A stretch of DNA of 64,000 nt from Epidermidibacterium keratini (GCF_009834025.1 NZ_CP047156.1:3060067-3124066), one strand, 5' to 3'. Counted from the first letter of the stretch, positions 19,589-30,479 are shown. Program-made: numbers and translations. The notes: a model not told the origin generated them from the sequence alone.

Positions 19589-20719
19589 ATGCGCGACTAC
19601 GTCCAGATCGGCATCGGCCGCGAGGCCAAGCGCAGCTACCGGCTGCGCGACATCTCGATCGCCGCGAGCCGGCGCACCCGCGATGCCGACGAGGTCTCGA
19701 CCTCGTGGCGTCTGGATGCGTTCAAGTTCGGCATCCCGCTGGTGACCCATCCCAGCGACGCGACGATGAGCCCACGGACGGTCGGCCTGGTCAGCGAGGC
19801 CGGCGGGCTGGGCGTACTCAACGCCGAAGGGCTGTGGACGCGGTACGACGACCCGCAGGCGGCGTACTCGAAGATCACCAGCGCGCCGGAGAGCGAGGCC
19901 ACGGCCGTCCTGCAGGAGGTCTACTCGCGCCCGGTCGACCCGGACCTGATCGCCGAGCGCATCCGCGAGCTGCGCGAGGGCGGCGGCACCGTCGCGGTCC
20001 GCGTCTCGCCGCAGCACACGACCGCACTCGCCCCCGCGATCCTGAAGGCCGGAGTCGACGTACTCGTCATCCAGGGCACCATCGTCTCGGCCGAGCACGT
20101 CAGCTCCGACGGCGAGCAGCTCAACCTCAAGGAGTTCATCGCCGACCTCGACGTACCGGTGATCGTCGGCGGCGCGAGCAACTACCAGACCGCGCTACAC
20201 CTGATGCGCACTGGCGCGGCCGGGGTGATCGTCGGGTACGGCGCCAACCGCTACTCCACGACCGATGACGTCCTCGGCATCTCAGCGCCAATGGCGACGA
20301 CAATCATGGACGCCGCTGCCGCCCGCCGCGACTATCTCGATGAGACCGGCGGCCGCTACGTGCACATCATCGCCAACGGCGACATCGAGACCAGCGGCGA
20401 CATCGCCCGCGCCATGGCGTGCGGCGCGGACGCGGTGATGCTGGGTACGACGCTCGCCAGCGCCAGCGAAGCGCCCGGCGGCGGTGCGTGGTGGGACGAC
20501 CCGGCCAGCCACCCGAAGCTGCCGCGCGGCACGTTTGTGGCCCAGGCGCACGCGCGGCAGGTGCCGCTGGCGGCGGTGCTCGACGGCCCGGCCGACTCAC
20601 CGGCTGGCGATCAGAACCTGTTTGGCGGGCTGCGCCGAGCAATGGCCAAGTGTGGATATAGCGATCTGAAGGAGTTCCAGCGGTGCGAGCTGATCGTGAC
20701 GGCGGGCGCGGAGCAGTGA
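19589..20719 (+). CDS. guaB3: GuaB3-family IMP dehydrogenase-related protein
   Basis: Protein of 376 residues related to IMP dehydrogenase but without CBS domains. The barrel loops VIVGGASNYQTALHLMRTGAAGVIVG and DIETSGDIARAMACGADAVMLG parts are visible, but the IMPDH catalytic Cys motif (SICTT) is absent; GANRYST stands in that place. The family sits next to guaB throughout actinobacteria and its activity is unsettled. ATG at 19589 follows AAGGGGAAC. Its stop overlaps the phosphatase start (GTGA). Confidence 0.93.
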   Translation: MRDYVQIGIGREAKRSYRLRDISIAASRRTRDADEVSTSWRLDAFKFGIPLVTHPSDATMSPRTVGLVSEAGGLGVLNAEGLWTRYDDPQAAYSKITSAPESEATAVLQEVYSRPVDPDLIAERIRELREGGGTVAVRVSPQHTTALAPAILKAGVDVLVIQGTIVSAEHVSSDGEQLNLKEFIADLDVPVIVGGASNYQTALHLMRTGAAGVIVGYGANRYSTTDDVLGISAPMATTIMDAAAARRDYLDETGGRYVHIIANGDIETSGDIARAMACGADAVMLGTTLASASEAPGGGAWWDDPASHPKLPRGTFVAQAHARQVPLAAVLDGPADSPAGDQNLFGGLRRAMAKCGYSDLKEFQRCELIVTAGAEQ

Positions 20720-21542
20720 CTGACTCATCGATGACTGACCCTGCCCAGACCCCGGTTGACGGCGCCTCGAAGGCCTCCCAGCGCACGCTGCAGGTCGACG
20801 GCGCGCTCAATGCCCGCGACCTCGGGGGTATGCCGGCTGGCGACGGACGCGTCATCCGTCGCGGAGTCGTAGTCCGGATGGACAGCCCGCAGTTCGTCAC
20901 CGACGACGGCGCTCGCACGCTGCTGGACGAGCACGGCATCCGCACTGTGCTGGATCTGCGCTACCCGACCGAGTCGCAGGAGGGCGGCATCGGCCCGCTC
21001 GCTACCGACGCGGTCACGCACGTCAACATCCCGATCAAGAGCAGCGACGAGCAGGTCGCACCCGGCCTGCGCCAGATGATCGAAGCCGCCGAGGGCCGCC
21101 CGCCGGCCGAGGTCACCTTCGAGTACTACCAGGGCTACTTCACTGCCAGCGACGGGCAGGCGATCGTCGCGGCCGTGCGAGAGCTGGTCCGCCCCGATGC
21201 GCTACCGGCCGTCGTGCACTGCGCCGCCGGCAAGGACCGCACCGGCGCCGTCGTCGCGATCGCGCTCAGCGCGGTCGGCGTACCCGACGAGGTCATCGCC
21301 GACGACTACGCCGCCTCGGCCGCCGCAGTTGCCGGGATCGTACGCCGGCTACGCGACACCGGTGCCTACGAGGAGCTGGACGAGTCGACCATCGACATGC
21401 AGCTGACCCGCCACGACACCATGACTTTGCTACTGGCCTGGATCGGCGAGCAGTACGGCGGCGCTCGTGAGTTCCTGCTGGCGCGTGGCTTCACCGAAGA
21501 CGACCTGCAGCGGCTGTCCGACGTACTCGTCGAGGACGCTGC

Positions 21543-21546
<4 letters not shown>
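20716..21546 (+). CDS. Tyrosine-protein phosphatase, PtpB-like
   Basis: Phosphatase of 276 residues with the P-loop [10 protein letters not shown] (about residues 168-177), the CX5R signature of the dual-specificity family related to mycobacterial Ptp[10 protein letters not shown] near residue 33 and VLDLRYPTE near residue 78 are family landmarks, and [17 protein letters not shown] is the region after the loop. The GTG start overlaps guaB3 and the stop overlaps guaA (ATGA), so it is made together with the guanine-nucleotide enzymes. Whether it acts on protein, lipid or nucleotide phosphates is unknown. No secretion signal. Confidence 0.88.
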
Positions 21547-23159
<1,613 letters not shown>

Positions 23160-23166
23160 GATCGCC

Positions 23167-23511
23167 TGTATAACGGCGATCGAGCAGCGAGGGAGCGTTA
23201 GCGACTGAGTGGTTGTCGAGATCACGCGTAAGCCGGAAGTGGTCTCGACAACCGGGGCTCGCCTAGCGGCTCGCCCCTGCTCGACCACCGAGATTCCGCG
23301 CGATCGTCTGTATATCGGTGATCGAGCAGCGAGGGAGCGCTAGCGACTGAGTGGTTGTCGAGATCACGCGTAAGCCGGAAGTGGTCTCGACAACCGGGGC
23401 TCGCCTAGCGGCTCGCCCCTGCTCGACCACCGAGATTCCGCGCGATCGTCTGTATATCGGTGATCGAGCAGCGAGGGAGCGCTAGCGACTGAGTGGTTGT
23501 CGAGATCACGC
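23167..23511. repeat. 142-base tandem repeat made of dispersed palindromes
   Basis: A 142-base unit begins at 23167, 23309 and 23451; the first two are complete and nearly identical, the third stops after about 60 bases. Each unit holds one module (ATCGGTGATCGAGCAGCGAG ... GTTGTCGAGATCAC) and a second in reverse (GTGGTCTCGACAACC ... CTGCTCGACCACCG). The array fills the 353-base gap between guaA and the convergent gene at 23513. I see no gene in this gap. Confidence 0.93.
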
Positions 23512-23512
23512 C

Positions 23513-24292
23513 TTAGTCGCGGCCGGTGCCGCCGGGCATCGTCGGCTGGCCGGAGTGCGACGAGGCCCCGGAGTGCTGGCCCTCGCTCTGAGGAGCGTCA
23601 TCGTCGCCGTTGTCCTCGCCGGGCATCGTCGGCTGGACTCCGCCGGACTCGCGGACGCCGCCGTCGTCCTTGTCTCGACCCGGCTCTTCCGAGGAGTTGC
23701 CTTCGGACTGGGTCTGCTCGGACCCACCGCCGGACTCAGAGTTCTGCTCGGACTGCTCAGTGGTCTGGGTCGTCTCCGAAGTGGGTGCCTCGTTGTTGCT
23801 GTCGCCGGAGGGCGAAAAGACGAAGAACCACAGCACCAGCGCGATGATCGCCAGCGCCGCGATCGCCGCGATGACCATCGGCAATACGTTGCGCTTCTTA
23901 CCCTCGCCGCGATCATCGTCCGTTGGCCCTCCCGGAGGACCCGCGGGCGGCTGGTCCCAGCCCGCGGCCTGTGCCGGTGCTGGGGGTTCGGGTCGTCGCG
24001 GCTCAAGCGACTCCGGAAGTCGGGTTGTCGCATCAGCGGTCGCCGCGCTCCTCGTTGGGGCGTCGGTCGGCTGCCAACCATGCCCGAGGTCGGCGTCGGT
24101 CTCGCGCAGCAGTGCATCCGGGTCATCGAGCGCCGGATCGTCGTACCCGCCGGTGCCGGAATCGCCCCGGCCCTGGGTAGGCAGCTGGCGGGTGGGCTCG
24201 ATCTCGTGGGCTCGGCCTGAGCCGTCCGGATCCATCCGGAACCGGCGAAGCTGCGGCATATCGGGTTTGCCCGGGTCTGGACGATCCGCCAT
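23513..24292 (-). CDS. Hypothetical single-pass membrane protein with disordered flanks
   Basis: Protein of 259 residues, not recognised. The N-terminal 135 residues are hydrophilic and Pro/Asp/Arg-rich. A basic KKR precedes one membrane helix (VLPMVIAAIAALAIIALVLWFFVF, about residues 137-160, read in two parts). The outer tail of about 95 residues is low-complexity: Gln, Ser, Glu, Gly and Asp dominate, and QPTMPGE and QPTMPGG form a short repeat. The predicted topology is tail outside, N terminus inside. Its stop abuts the palindrome array. It diverges from nothing; chorismate mutase follows it upstream on the same strand. Confidence 0.75.
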   Translation of the reverse strand: MADRPDPGKPDMPQLRRFRMDPDGSGRAHEIEPTRQLPTQGRGDSGTGGYDDPALDDPDALLRETDADLGHGWQPTDAPTRSAATADATTRLPESLEPRRPEPPAPAQAAGWDQPPAGPPGGPTDDDRGEGKKRNVLPMVIAAIAALAIIALVLWFFVFSPSGDSNNEAPTSETTQTTEQSEQNSESGGGSEQTQSEGNSSEEPGRDKDDGGVRESGGVQPTMPGEDNGDDDAPQSEGQHSGASSHSGQPTMPGGTGRD

Positions 24293-24413
24293 GTGGCTGC
24301 GCTCCCGCGTGAATGAGTACGTGTGTGAACCGGCGTGCTGAACAACCCTGCTGTCTTCGCACAGAGTGGCCCTGCGACGTACCGTAACGGAGCGCCGTTC
24401 CGGACGTGGGCGA

Positions 24414-24737
24414 TTACATGCGGCCGCGGCTGATCTTCAGCAGCAGCATCGCCAGCGGCGTACCCGAGCCGCCTAGCGCACGTGCGAACTTGGCGATGAT
24501 CTGGTTTTCGCGCGACAGCGACAGGCGCGGCCCGCCGCCTGCGCGACGCAACGCGCCGACGTTCTTCGACAACGCGACCCGCTCATCGATCAGCGCGATG
24601 ATCGCGTCGTCGACGGCGTCGATCTGGGTGCGCAGTACGCCGATCCGCCGGTCGCACTCCTGCGCCGACAGCGCCGGGTCAGCCGTCGTCTCTGCTGGTT
24701 GCGCCTCGGTGGCCGGGCGCTCGGTCGTGGTAGTCAT
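24414..24737 (-). CDS. Chorismate mutase, AroQ class
   Basis: Rearranges chorismate to prephenate, the branch point to Phe and Tyr; 107 residues. After a short Thr/Ala-rich start come the three helices of the small AroQ fold: CDRRIGVLRTQIDAVDDAII with the Arg pair, ALIDERVALSKNVGALRRA with the active-site Arg and Lys, and SRENQIIAKFARAL. ATG at 24737 follows GAGAGGACACC. An attenuator with an aromatic leader peptide lies directly upstream (24781-24909). The pcrA gene is divergent, as in other actinobacteria. Confidence 0.93.
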   Translation of the reverse strand: MTTTTERPATEAQPAETTADPALSAQECDRRIGVLRTQIDAVDDAIIALIDERVALSKNVGALRRAGGGPRLSLSRENQIIAKFARALGGSGTPLAMLLLKISRGRM

Positions 24738-24780
24738 TCGGTGTCCTCTCGGGTGGTGGTGATAGCCGAGCCCAGGACAC

Positions 24781-24811
24781 AAAAAACGCCCCGGGCCAAT
24801 GGCCAGGGGCG
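24781..24811 (-). terminator. Attenuator terminator before chorismate mutase
   Basis: On the minus strand CGCCCCTGGCC, loop ATT, GGCCCGGGGCG is followed by six T, a standard intrinsic terminator 43 bases upstream of the chorismate mutase start. Its 5' arm with the flanking GC (24812-24801, GCGCCCCTGGCC) can instead pair with GGCCACGGCGC at 24859-24849 inside the leader peptide codons. The two structures exclude one another, as attenuation requires. Confidence 0.88.
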
Positions 24812-24834
24812 CGGAGATCGATGCGAACGCGAAG

Positions 24835-24909
24835 TCAGACCTCTTGCGGCGCCGTGGCCGGCTGCCGGTAAAAGAAGTCCGCATAAAATCGGGTGGCTAC
24901 GTTCTGCAC
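24835..24909 (-). CDS. Aromatic amino-acid leader peptide (attenuator)
   Basis: Short frame of 24 residues from a GTG at 24909 to TGA at 24835. Residues 8-14 read FYADFFY, so five of seven codons are Phe or Tyr. The antiterminator strand lies just after them, at residues 17-21. If ribosomes stall at the aromatic codons, that strand is free to pair with the terminator arm and transcription runs on into chorismate mutase. If they finish, the ribosome covers it and the terminator forms. The ribosome site is weak and expression is not proven, but peptide content, spacing and both RNA structures agree. Confidence 0.82.
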   Translation of the reverse strand: MQNVATRFYADFFYRQPATAPQEV

Positions 24910-24975
24910 GTCACCACTGTAACCCTGCGCGGGGTACGCCGCAGTGTCGGGGCACGGACGTAGAGTTGACCGGCG

Positions 24976-27327
24976 ATGCCTAACCCACAATCCCCGCTCT
25001 CGCAGGACATACATTCCGATGTCCTGTTCGATGTTGACGACCAGCCCGTCCTGGACGACATCGACCCCAACGACCCGCTGCTTGCCGACCTCAACCAGCC
25101 GCAGCGCGATGCCGTCGTACACGCCGGCGGTCCGCTGCTGGTCGTAGCCGGTGCCGGCTCGGGCAAGACCCGCGTGCTGACCCGCCGGATCGCGTGGCTG
25201 CTCGATCGCCGCAAGGCCAGCCCCGGCTCGATCCTCGCGATCACCTTCACCAACAAGGCCGCGGGGGAGATGCAGGAGCGCGTCGCGGCGATGGTCGGCG
25301 GCCGGTCGCGGGCGATGTGGGTCTCGACGTTCCACGCCGCGTGCGTGCGGATCCTGCGGGCCGAGGCCAAGACCCTCGGCATGAAGTCGTCCTTCACCAT
25401 CTACGACCAGGCCGATGCCACCCGGCTGATGACGCTCGTCGCGCGCGACCTCGACATCGACCCGAAAAAGTTTCCGCCGAAGTCGCTGCTCAACGCGGTC
25501 AGCAATGCCAAAAACGAGCTGATCGACGAAGAGAGCTTCCGTGCGCAGGCCGACTCGTCGGCGCTGAAGGTGCAGGCCGAGGCCTACGAGCTCTACCAGC
25601 GGCGGCTGCGGCAGGCCAACGCCTTCGACTTCGACGACCTCATCATGACCACGGTCAACCTGCTGCAAGCGTTCCCCGCGACGGCCGAGCATTACCGGCG
25701 CCGCTTCCGCCACATCCTGGTCGATGAGTACCAAGACACCAACCACGCGCAGTACATGCTGATCCGCGAGCTCGTCGGGCTCGACGGAGAGGGCGGCGTA
25801 CCTCCTGGAGAGCTGTGTGTCGTCGGCGATGCCGACCAGTCGATCTATGCCTTCCGTGGCGCGACGATCCGCAACATCGAGGAGTTCGAGCGCGACTTCC
25901 CCAACGCGCGCACCGTGCTGCTGGAGCAAAACTACCGCTCGACGCAGACCATCTTGAGCGCGGCGAACTCGGTGATCGCCAAGAACGCCGACCGCCGGCC
26001 AAAGCGGCTGTGGAGCGAGCAGGGCGATGGCGCGAAGATCGAGGGGTACGTCGCCGAGAGTGAGCACGACGAGGCCGCGTGGATCGCCGGGCAGGTCGAC
26101 AAGCTCGTCGACGCCGGTGACTACAAGCCCTCGGACATCGCGGTCTTCTATCGCACCAACAACTCCTCACGTGTCTTCGAGGAGATCTTCATCCGGGTCG
26201 GGCTGCCCTACAAGGTCGTCGGCGGCGTGCGCTTCTACGAGCGCAAGGAGATCCGAGATGCCCTGGCATACCTGAAGTTTTTGGTCAACGACGACGATGT
26301 CGTCAGCCTGCGCCGCATCCTCAACACCCCCAAGCGCGGCATCGGCGACAAGGCCGAGCAGTGCATCGACGCGCTCGCCTCACGCGAGCGCATCGGCTTC
26401 CCGGAGGCGTTGCGCCGCCCCGACGAGGCGCCGGCGATCTCCAGCCGCGCCGTCAAGCTGATCGGGGAGTTCAACGAGCTGATCGACGGGCTGCGTGAGC
26501 TCATCGCGGGAGGGTCGGGAGCCTCCGCCGTACTCGAGGCCATCCTCTCGCGCACCGGCTACATCGCCGAGCTCGAAGACAGCGAGGACCCGCAAGACCA
26601 CACTCGCATCGACAACCTCAACGAGCTCGTCGCGGTCGCCGCCGAGTTCGAGGTGCAGCAGCCCGACGGCTCGATCGCCGACTTCCTCGAGCGGGTCAGC
26701 CTGGTCTCCGACGCCGACCAGGTGCCTGACGCAGACGGCGGCATGGTCACCTTGATGACGCTGCACACCGCTAAGGGCCTGGAGTTTCCGGTCATCTTCC
26801 TGTCCGGCATGGAAGACGGGCTGTTCCCGCACCTGCGGGCGCTCGGCGATGACAAGGAGCTCGAGGAGGAGCGGCGGCTGGCGTACGTCGGGCTGACCCG
26901 CGCGCAGCAGCGTCTCTTCCTCACGCGCGCCTACGTGCGCGGGCAGTGGGGGCAGCCGTCCTACAACCCGGCATCGCGCTTCCTCGCTGACATCCCGGCC
27001 GACCTGGTCGAGTGGACGCAGGCGGCCTCCGTGCGCGACGTCGGCGCCCGGCGCGACGTGTCGGTCAGCTACTCCCGCGGGCAGACGGTCGGCGGCGCCG
27101 GGGGCGGCGTACGCCTCAGCCAGGGCGGGCTGGCACGCAAGTCGAAGTCGCTGCCGATGCTCAACCTCGAGGTGGGCGACCGCGTCACGCACGACTCGTT
27201 TGGCATGGGGCGGGTCGTCGGCACCCGCGGCGCCGGCGACGGGCTGCAGGTCGAGGTCGACTTCGGCACCGGCGGCACCAAGTGGCTCATGCTGCGCTAC
27301 GCCTCGGGCGTCATGCAGAAGCTGTGA
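24976..27327 (+). CDS. pcrA: ATP-dependent DNA helicase PcrA/UvrD1
   Basis: Superfamily 1A helicase of 783 residues that unwinds DNA 3' to 5' in repair and removes proteins from DNA. Motif I is VAGAGSGKTRVL (about residues 57-68), motif Ia FTNKAAGEM, motif II VDEYQDTN, motif III GDADQSIYAFRGA, motif IV NYRST, motif V TLHTAKGLEFPVIF and motif VI YVGLTRAQQRLFLTRA. The C-terminal 60 residues include a Tudor-like stretch (VGDRVTHDSFGMGRVVG) that binds RNA polymerase in PcrA proteins. ATG at 24976 is chosen; the promoter region is shared with the chorismate mutase attenuator on the other strand. Confidence 0.97.
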   Translation: MPNPQSPLSQDIHSDVLFDVDDQPVLDDIDPNDPLLADLNQPQRDAVVHAGGPLLVVAGAGSGKTRVLTRRIAWLLDRRKASPGSILAITFTNKAAGEMQERVAAMVGGRSRAMWVSTFHAACVRILRAEAKTLGMKSSFTIYDQADATRLMTLVARDLDIDPKKFPPKSLLNAVSNAKNELIDEESFRAQADSSALKVQAEAYELYQRRLRQANAFDFDDLIMTTVNLLQAFPATAEHYRRRFRHILVDEYQDTNHAQYMLIRELVGLDGEGGVPPGELCVVGDADQSIYAFRGATIRNIEEFERDFPNARTVLLEQNYRSTQTILSAANSVIAKNADRRPKRLWSEQGDGAKIEGYVAESEHDEAAWIAGQVDKLVDAGDYKPSDIAVFYRTNNSSRVFEEIFIRVGLPYKVVGGVRFYERKEIRDALAYLKFLVNDDDVVSLRRILNTPKRGIGDKAEQCIDALASRERIGFPEALRRPDEAPAISSRAVKLIGEFNELIDGLRELIAGGSGASAVLEAILSRTGYIAELEDSEDPQDHTRIDNLNELVAVAAEFEVQQPDGSIADFLERVSLVSDADQVPDADGGMVTLMTLHTAKGLEFPVIFLSGMEDGLFPHLRALGDDKELEEERRLAYVGLTRAQQRLFLTRAYVRGQWGQPSYNPASRFLADIPADLVEWTQAASVRDVGARRDVSVSYSRGQTVGGAGGGVRLSQGGLARKSKSLPMLNLEVGDRVTHDSFGMGRVVGTRGAGDGLQVEVDFGTGGTKWLMLRYASGVMQKL

Positions 27328-27388
27328 TCTGTACGGTGGAGCACCGCCGTCTGTCGCACACCCCAAGCCACGAGGAGACGTCTTCAGC

Positions 27389-28627
27389 GTGAGTCCGTCC
27401 GAGCAGCCCAAGAAGCGCCCGAAGGGTGGCGTCGTACGCCGCTCCGCCGACGCCTCTGCGAGCGCGCCCGCACCGGCGGCCAAGAAGGCGTCTGCGGGCA
27501 AGAAGAGCGTCGCGAAGGGGACTGCGGCGAAGGCGCCTGCGGGCAAGAAGACCGCCGCCAAGAAACCTGCGGCGAAGCAGGCCCCGACGAAGAAGGTCAC
27601 CGCCAAGAAGGTGTCGGTGAAGCAGGGTGCGCGTCCGCGTCCGGCCACGGTGGTGCCCGAGCCCACGGTGCGGACCTACTTCGCTGAGAGCGGTGGGCTG
27701 CGCCCGCTCGTCGGGCTGACCGGAGCACTGGCGGTCGCCGGCACGGCGCTGCTGGTCGTCGCGGACTACGTCCCCTACCTGCGCCTCGACGGGCAGGAGG
27801 TCTCCGCGCCAATCTCCGTCTGGTCGATCCTCGGGCACGTGCTGCTGCTGGCGTTGGCCCTCATCGCCGGAGGGGCCCTGATCGTCGGCCGCGGCGGTCG
27901 GACCGCGATCACCGCGCTCGTCCCGCTGATCGCTCTTGCACCCGGAAAGCTGCTGATTGCCTGGTACGACGGCGATTTCCTGCTCACGCACCCCGGCCTT
28001 GAGTACTACTTCGGTACGGCGTACACCACGACCGCGATCGAGGGCTTGGCTGGCCGAGCGATCATGATGGCCGGGTGCGCGGTGCTCGCCTTGGCTGGCC
28101 TGACGGCGATCGCGGCGTGGCGAACGATGACTGAACGCGACCTCATCCCGCTCGAGGGAGCCCGCTACTTCCCATCGGGCGCCGCCGTGGTGTGCGCCGT
28201 ACTCGCCATCATCGCGCTCGCCGTTCCCGCGGCCGTGCCGGCCGTGCAGAAGTACACCGACCCGAGCGGCTTCGTGCTCACCCGCGATATCCAGGCACCG
28301 GCCAGTGCCGTCAGCATCGGGGGAGTCGCGCTCGCCGGTGGCATCGTGCTGATGGTCGGCTGGCTCGTTGCCGGTGCGTTTGTCGGATCGCGAAGCACCC
28401 GCACCGCGCTCGTGGGCGGGCTTGTCGGCATCGCTGTCGTGGCGGGCTCCTCGGCGCTGTTCAACCTGCGCGACGTGCTCGCTGGCCCGGATGTCGTCGG
28501 CGGGCCGCGGCTGTATCTGTACGCCGCGGCCGGCGTACTCGCCGCCGTTGCCGCGGTGTACGCCGCCAAGTCTCGAATGCCCGAGCGTGACGAGCTAGTC
28601 TCGGACGCAGTCGCCGAGCCGGTCTAG
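27389..28627 (+). CDS. Polytopic membrane protein with Lys/Ala-rich histone-like tail
   Basis: Protein of 412 residues from a GTG at 27389 (GAGGAG lies about ten bases upstream). Residues 1-85 are basic and low in complexity, with repeated AAKK, AGKK and TAKK motifs like those of histone H1-type bacterial tails (HupB, Hup-like extensions). The rest has about eight membrane helices, among them VGLTGALAVAGTALLVVAD, ILGHVLLLALALIAGGAL and YLYAAAGVLAAVAAVYAA. The tail is predicted to face the cytoplasm. No known family is recognised. It lies between pcrA and the B12-binding gene, 61 bases after the pcrA stop. Confidence 0.8.
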   Translation: MSPSEQPKKRPKGGVVRRSADASASAPAPAAKKASAGKKSVAKGTAAKAPAGKKTAAKKPAAKQAPTKKVTAKKVSVKQGARPRPATVVPEPTVRTYFAESGGLRPLVGLTGALAVAGTALLVVADYVPYLRLDGQEVSAPISVWSILGHVLLLALALIAGGALIVGRGGRTAITALVPLIALAPGKLLIAWYDGDFLLTHPGLEYYFGTAYTTTAIEGLAGRAIMMAGCAVLALAGLTAIAAWRTMTERDLIPLEGARYFPSGAAVVCAVLAIIALAVPAAVPAVQKYTDPSGFVLTRDIQAPASAVSIGGVALAGGIVLMVGWLVAGAFVGSRSTRTALVGGLVGIAVVAGSSALFNLRDVLAGPDVVGGPRLYLYAAAGVLAAVAAVYAAKSRMPERDELVSDAVAEPV

Positions 28628-28654
28628 CGCGCAGGCCCCGAAGGAAGGTCCGTA

Positions 28655-29053
28655 ATGAGTTCACGCATCCGAGTGGTGGTAGCCAAACCGGGCCTCGATG
28701 GCCACGACCGCGGCGCGAAGGTCGTCGCGCGGGCGTTGCGCGATGCCGGCATGGAGGTCATCTACACCGGCCTGCACCAGACCCCCGAGCAGATCGTCGA
28801 GACGACCCTGCAGGAGGACGCGGACGCCGTGGGGCTGTCGGTGCTCAGCGGCGCCCACATGACCCAGTTCTCGCGCGTGGTCGAGCTGCTCGGTCAAAAC
28901 GACGCGCAGGACGTCGTCGTCCTCGGCGGCGGCATCATCCCCGAGGAAGACGTCCCCGAGCTGGCCAAGCTCGGCGTCGAGAAGATCTTCACCCCAGGCG
29001 CGACGACCGACGAGATCGTCACGTGGGTGCGCGAGAACGTTAACCGCGACTAG
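28655..29053 (+). CDS. Stand-alone B12-binding domain protein
   Basis: Protein of 132 residues made only of a cobalamin-binding Rossmann-like domain, like the small subunit of acyl-CoA mutases such as isobutyryl-CoA mutase. DGHDRGAK (about residues 15-22) is the DxHxxG motif that ligates cobalt, [10 protein letters not shown] binds the nucleotide tail and [10 protein letters not shown] is the final loop. AAGGAAGG lies seven bases before the ATG. No mutase large subunit is in this window, so the partner must lie elsewhere. Its place near sucCD is, as I recall, conserved in Streptomyces. Confidence 0.93.
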   Translation: MSSRIRVVVAKPGLDGHDRGAKVVARALRDAGMEVIYTGLHQTPEQIVETTLQEDADAVGLSVLSGAHMTQFSRVVELLGQNDAQDVVVLGGGIIPEEDVPELAKLGVEKIFTPGATTDEIVTWVRENVNRD

Positions 29054-29096
29054 CGGCGTACCCCTCTCCAGACTCGAGCTATCCACAACCAGCGCG

Positions 29097-29155
29097 ACCT
29101 GCGGCACGTTTGTGCTCCCTACCGGCGCCAGAGACGGCACAAACCTGCCGCAGGT
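29097..29155. repeat. 59-base palindromic element, copy 3
   Basis: Arms 29097-29120 and 29132-29155 flank the loop ACCGGCGCCAG. The outer ends are ACCTGCGG and CCGCAGGT as in the other copies, but the middle of the stem differs (CACGTTTGTGC and GCACAAACCTG), with compensating changes on both sides. It lies 44 bases after the B12-binding gene and 158 before sucC. Confidence 0.85.
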
Positions 29156-29312
29156 GGGAGTACGCCGCGCTGTTGTGGGGTATCTCGCCCCGGCCCGAGT
29201 AGGTGGCACAGAATCCGAGCGATAGGCTCACCAGCAGCCCACGGCGGACATCTCGCCCGCCATCCGCATAACTTTCGAGCGCACTACAGCGCGATGCAGG
29301 AATGGATGCACA

Positions 29313-30479
29313 GTGGATCTTTTCGAGTACCAGGCTCGTGAGCTTTTTGCCAAGCACGGCGTACCCGTGCTTGGTGGCGACGTGGCCGAGACCCCCGAGC
29401 AGGCCCGCCAGATCGCCGAGCGAATCGGTGGCCAGGTCGTCGTCAAGGCGCAGGTCAAGACCGGTGGCCGCGGCAAGGCCGGCGGCGTGAAGCTCGCCGA
29501 CACCCCCGATGAGGCAGAGGCCCGCGCCAAGGACATCCTCGGCATGGACATCAAGGGCCACACGGTCCACAAGGTCCTCGTCGCCGAGGCCTCGGACATC
29601 GCCGAGGAGTACTACTTCTCCTACCTGCTCGATCGCACCAACCGCACCTTCCTGGCCATGGCCTCGGTCGAGGGCGGCGTGGAGATCGAAGAGGTCGCCA
29701 AGAACAACCCCGAGGCGCTGGCGAAGATCCCGGTCGACGCGACCAAGGGCGTGGACGCCGACAAGGCCCGCGAGATCGTCGCAGCCGCGAGCTTCCCGTC
29801 CGAGATCGCCGATCAGGTCGTCGACGTGATCCAGCAGCTGTGGACCGTCTTCGTCAAGGAAGACGCCCTGCTCGTCGAGGTCAACCCGCTGGTCAAGGAC
29901 CCGAACGGCAAGATCATCGCTCTCGATGGCAAGGTCACCCTGGACGACAACGCGTACTTCCGTCACCCCGACCACGCCGAGCTCGCGGACAAGACCGCAG
30001 TCGACCCGCTTGAGCAGCGCGCCAAGGAGCTCGACCTCAACTACGTCAAGCTCGATGGCCAGGTCGGCATCGTCGGCAACGGCGCCGGGCTCGTCATGTC
30101 GACGGTCGACGTCGTGGCGTACGCCGGTGAGCAGCACGGTGGCGTGAAGCCGGCCAACTTCCTGGACCTCGGCGGCGGCTCGTCGGCCCAGGTCATGGCC
30201 AACGGTCTCGGGCTGATCCTGTCCGACCCCGACGTACGCTCCGTCTTCGTCAACGTCTTCGGTGGCATCACCTCCGCTGACACGGTCGCCGACGGCATCG
30301 TCACCGCGCTGACCGAGCTCGGCGACAAGGCCACCAAGCCGCTCGTCGTACGCCTCGATGGCAACAACGTCGAGCTGGGCAAGAAGATCCTGAACGACTT
30401 CAACCATCCTCTCGTGCAGTTCGTCGACACGATGGACGGCGCCGCGGCCAAGGCCGCCGAGCTCGCCGCGGCGAAGTAA
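29313..30479 (+). CDS. sucC: Succinyl-CoA synthetase (ADP-forming), beta subunit
   Basis: ATP-grasp subunit of 388 residues in the TCA cycle enzyme linking succinyl-CoA and ATP. The N terminus [18 protein letters not shown], the nucleotide contacts around [17 protein letters not shown] (about residues 43-59) and EVNPLVKD near residue 195 are the landmarks, and [17 protein letters not shown] near residue 313 contacts the alpha subunit. GTG start at 29313. sucD follows after 15 bases with its own ribosome site. Confidence 0.98.
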   Translation: MDLFEYQARELFAKHGVPVLGGDVAETPEQARQIAERIGGQVVVKAQVKTGGRGKAGGVKLADTPDEAEARAKDILGMDIKGHTVHKVLVAEASDIAEEYYFSYLLDRTNRTFLAMASVEGGVEIEEVAKNNPEALAKIPVDATKGVDADKAREIVAAASFPSEIADQVVDVIQQLWTVFVKEDALLVEVNPLVKDPNGKIIALDGKVTLDDNAYFRHPDHAELADKTAVDPLEQRAKELDLNYVKLDGQVGIVGNGAGLVMSTVDVVAYAGEQHGGVKPANFLDLGGGSSAQVMANGLGLILSDPDVRSVFVNVFGGITSADTVADGIVTALTELGDKATKPLVVRLDGNNVELGKKILNDFNHPLVQFVDTMDGAAAKAAELAAAK

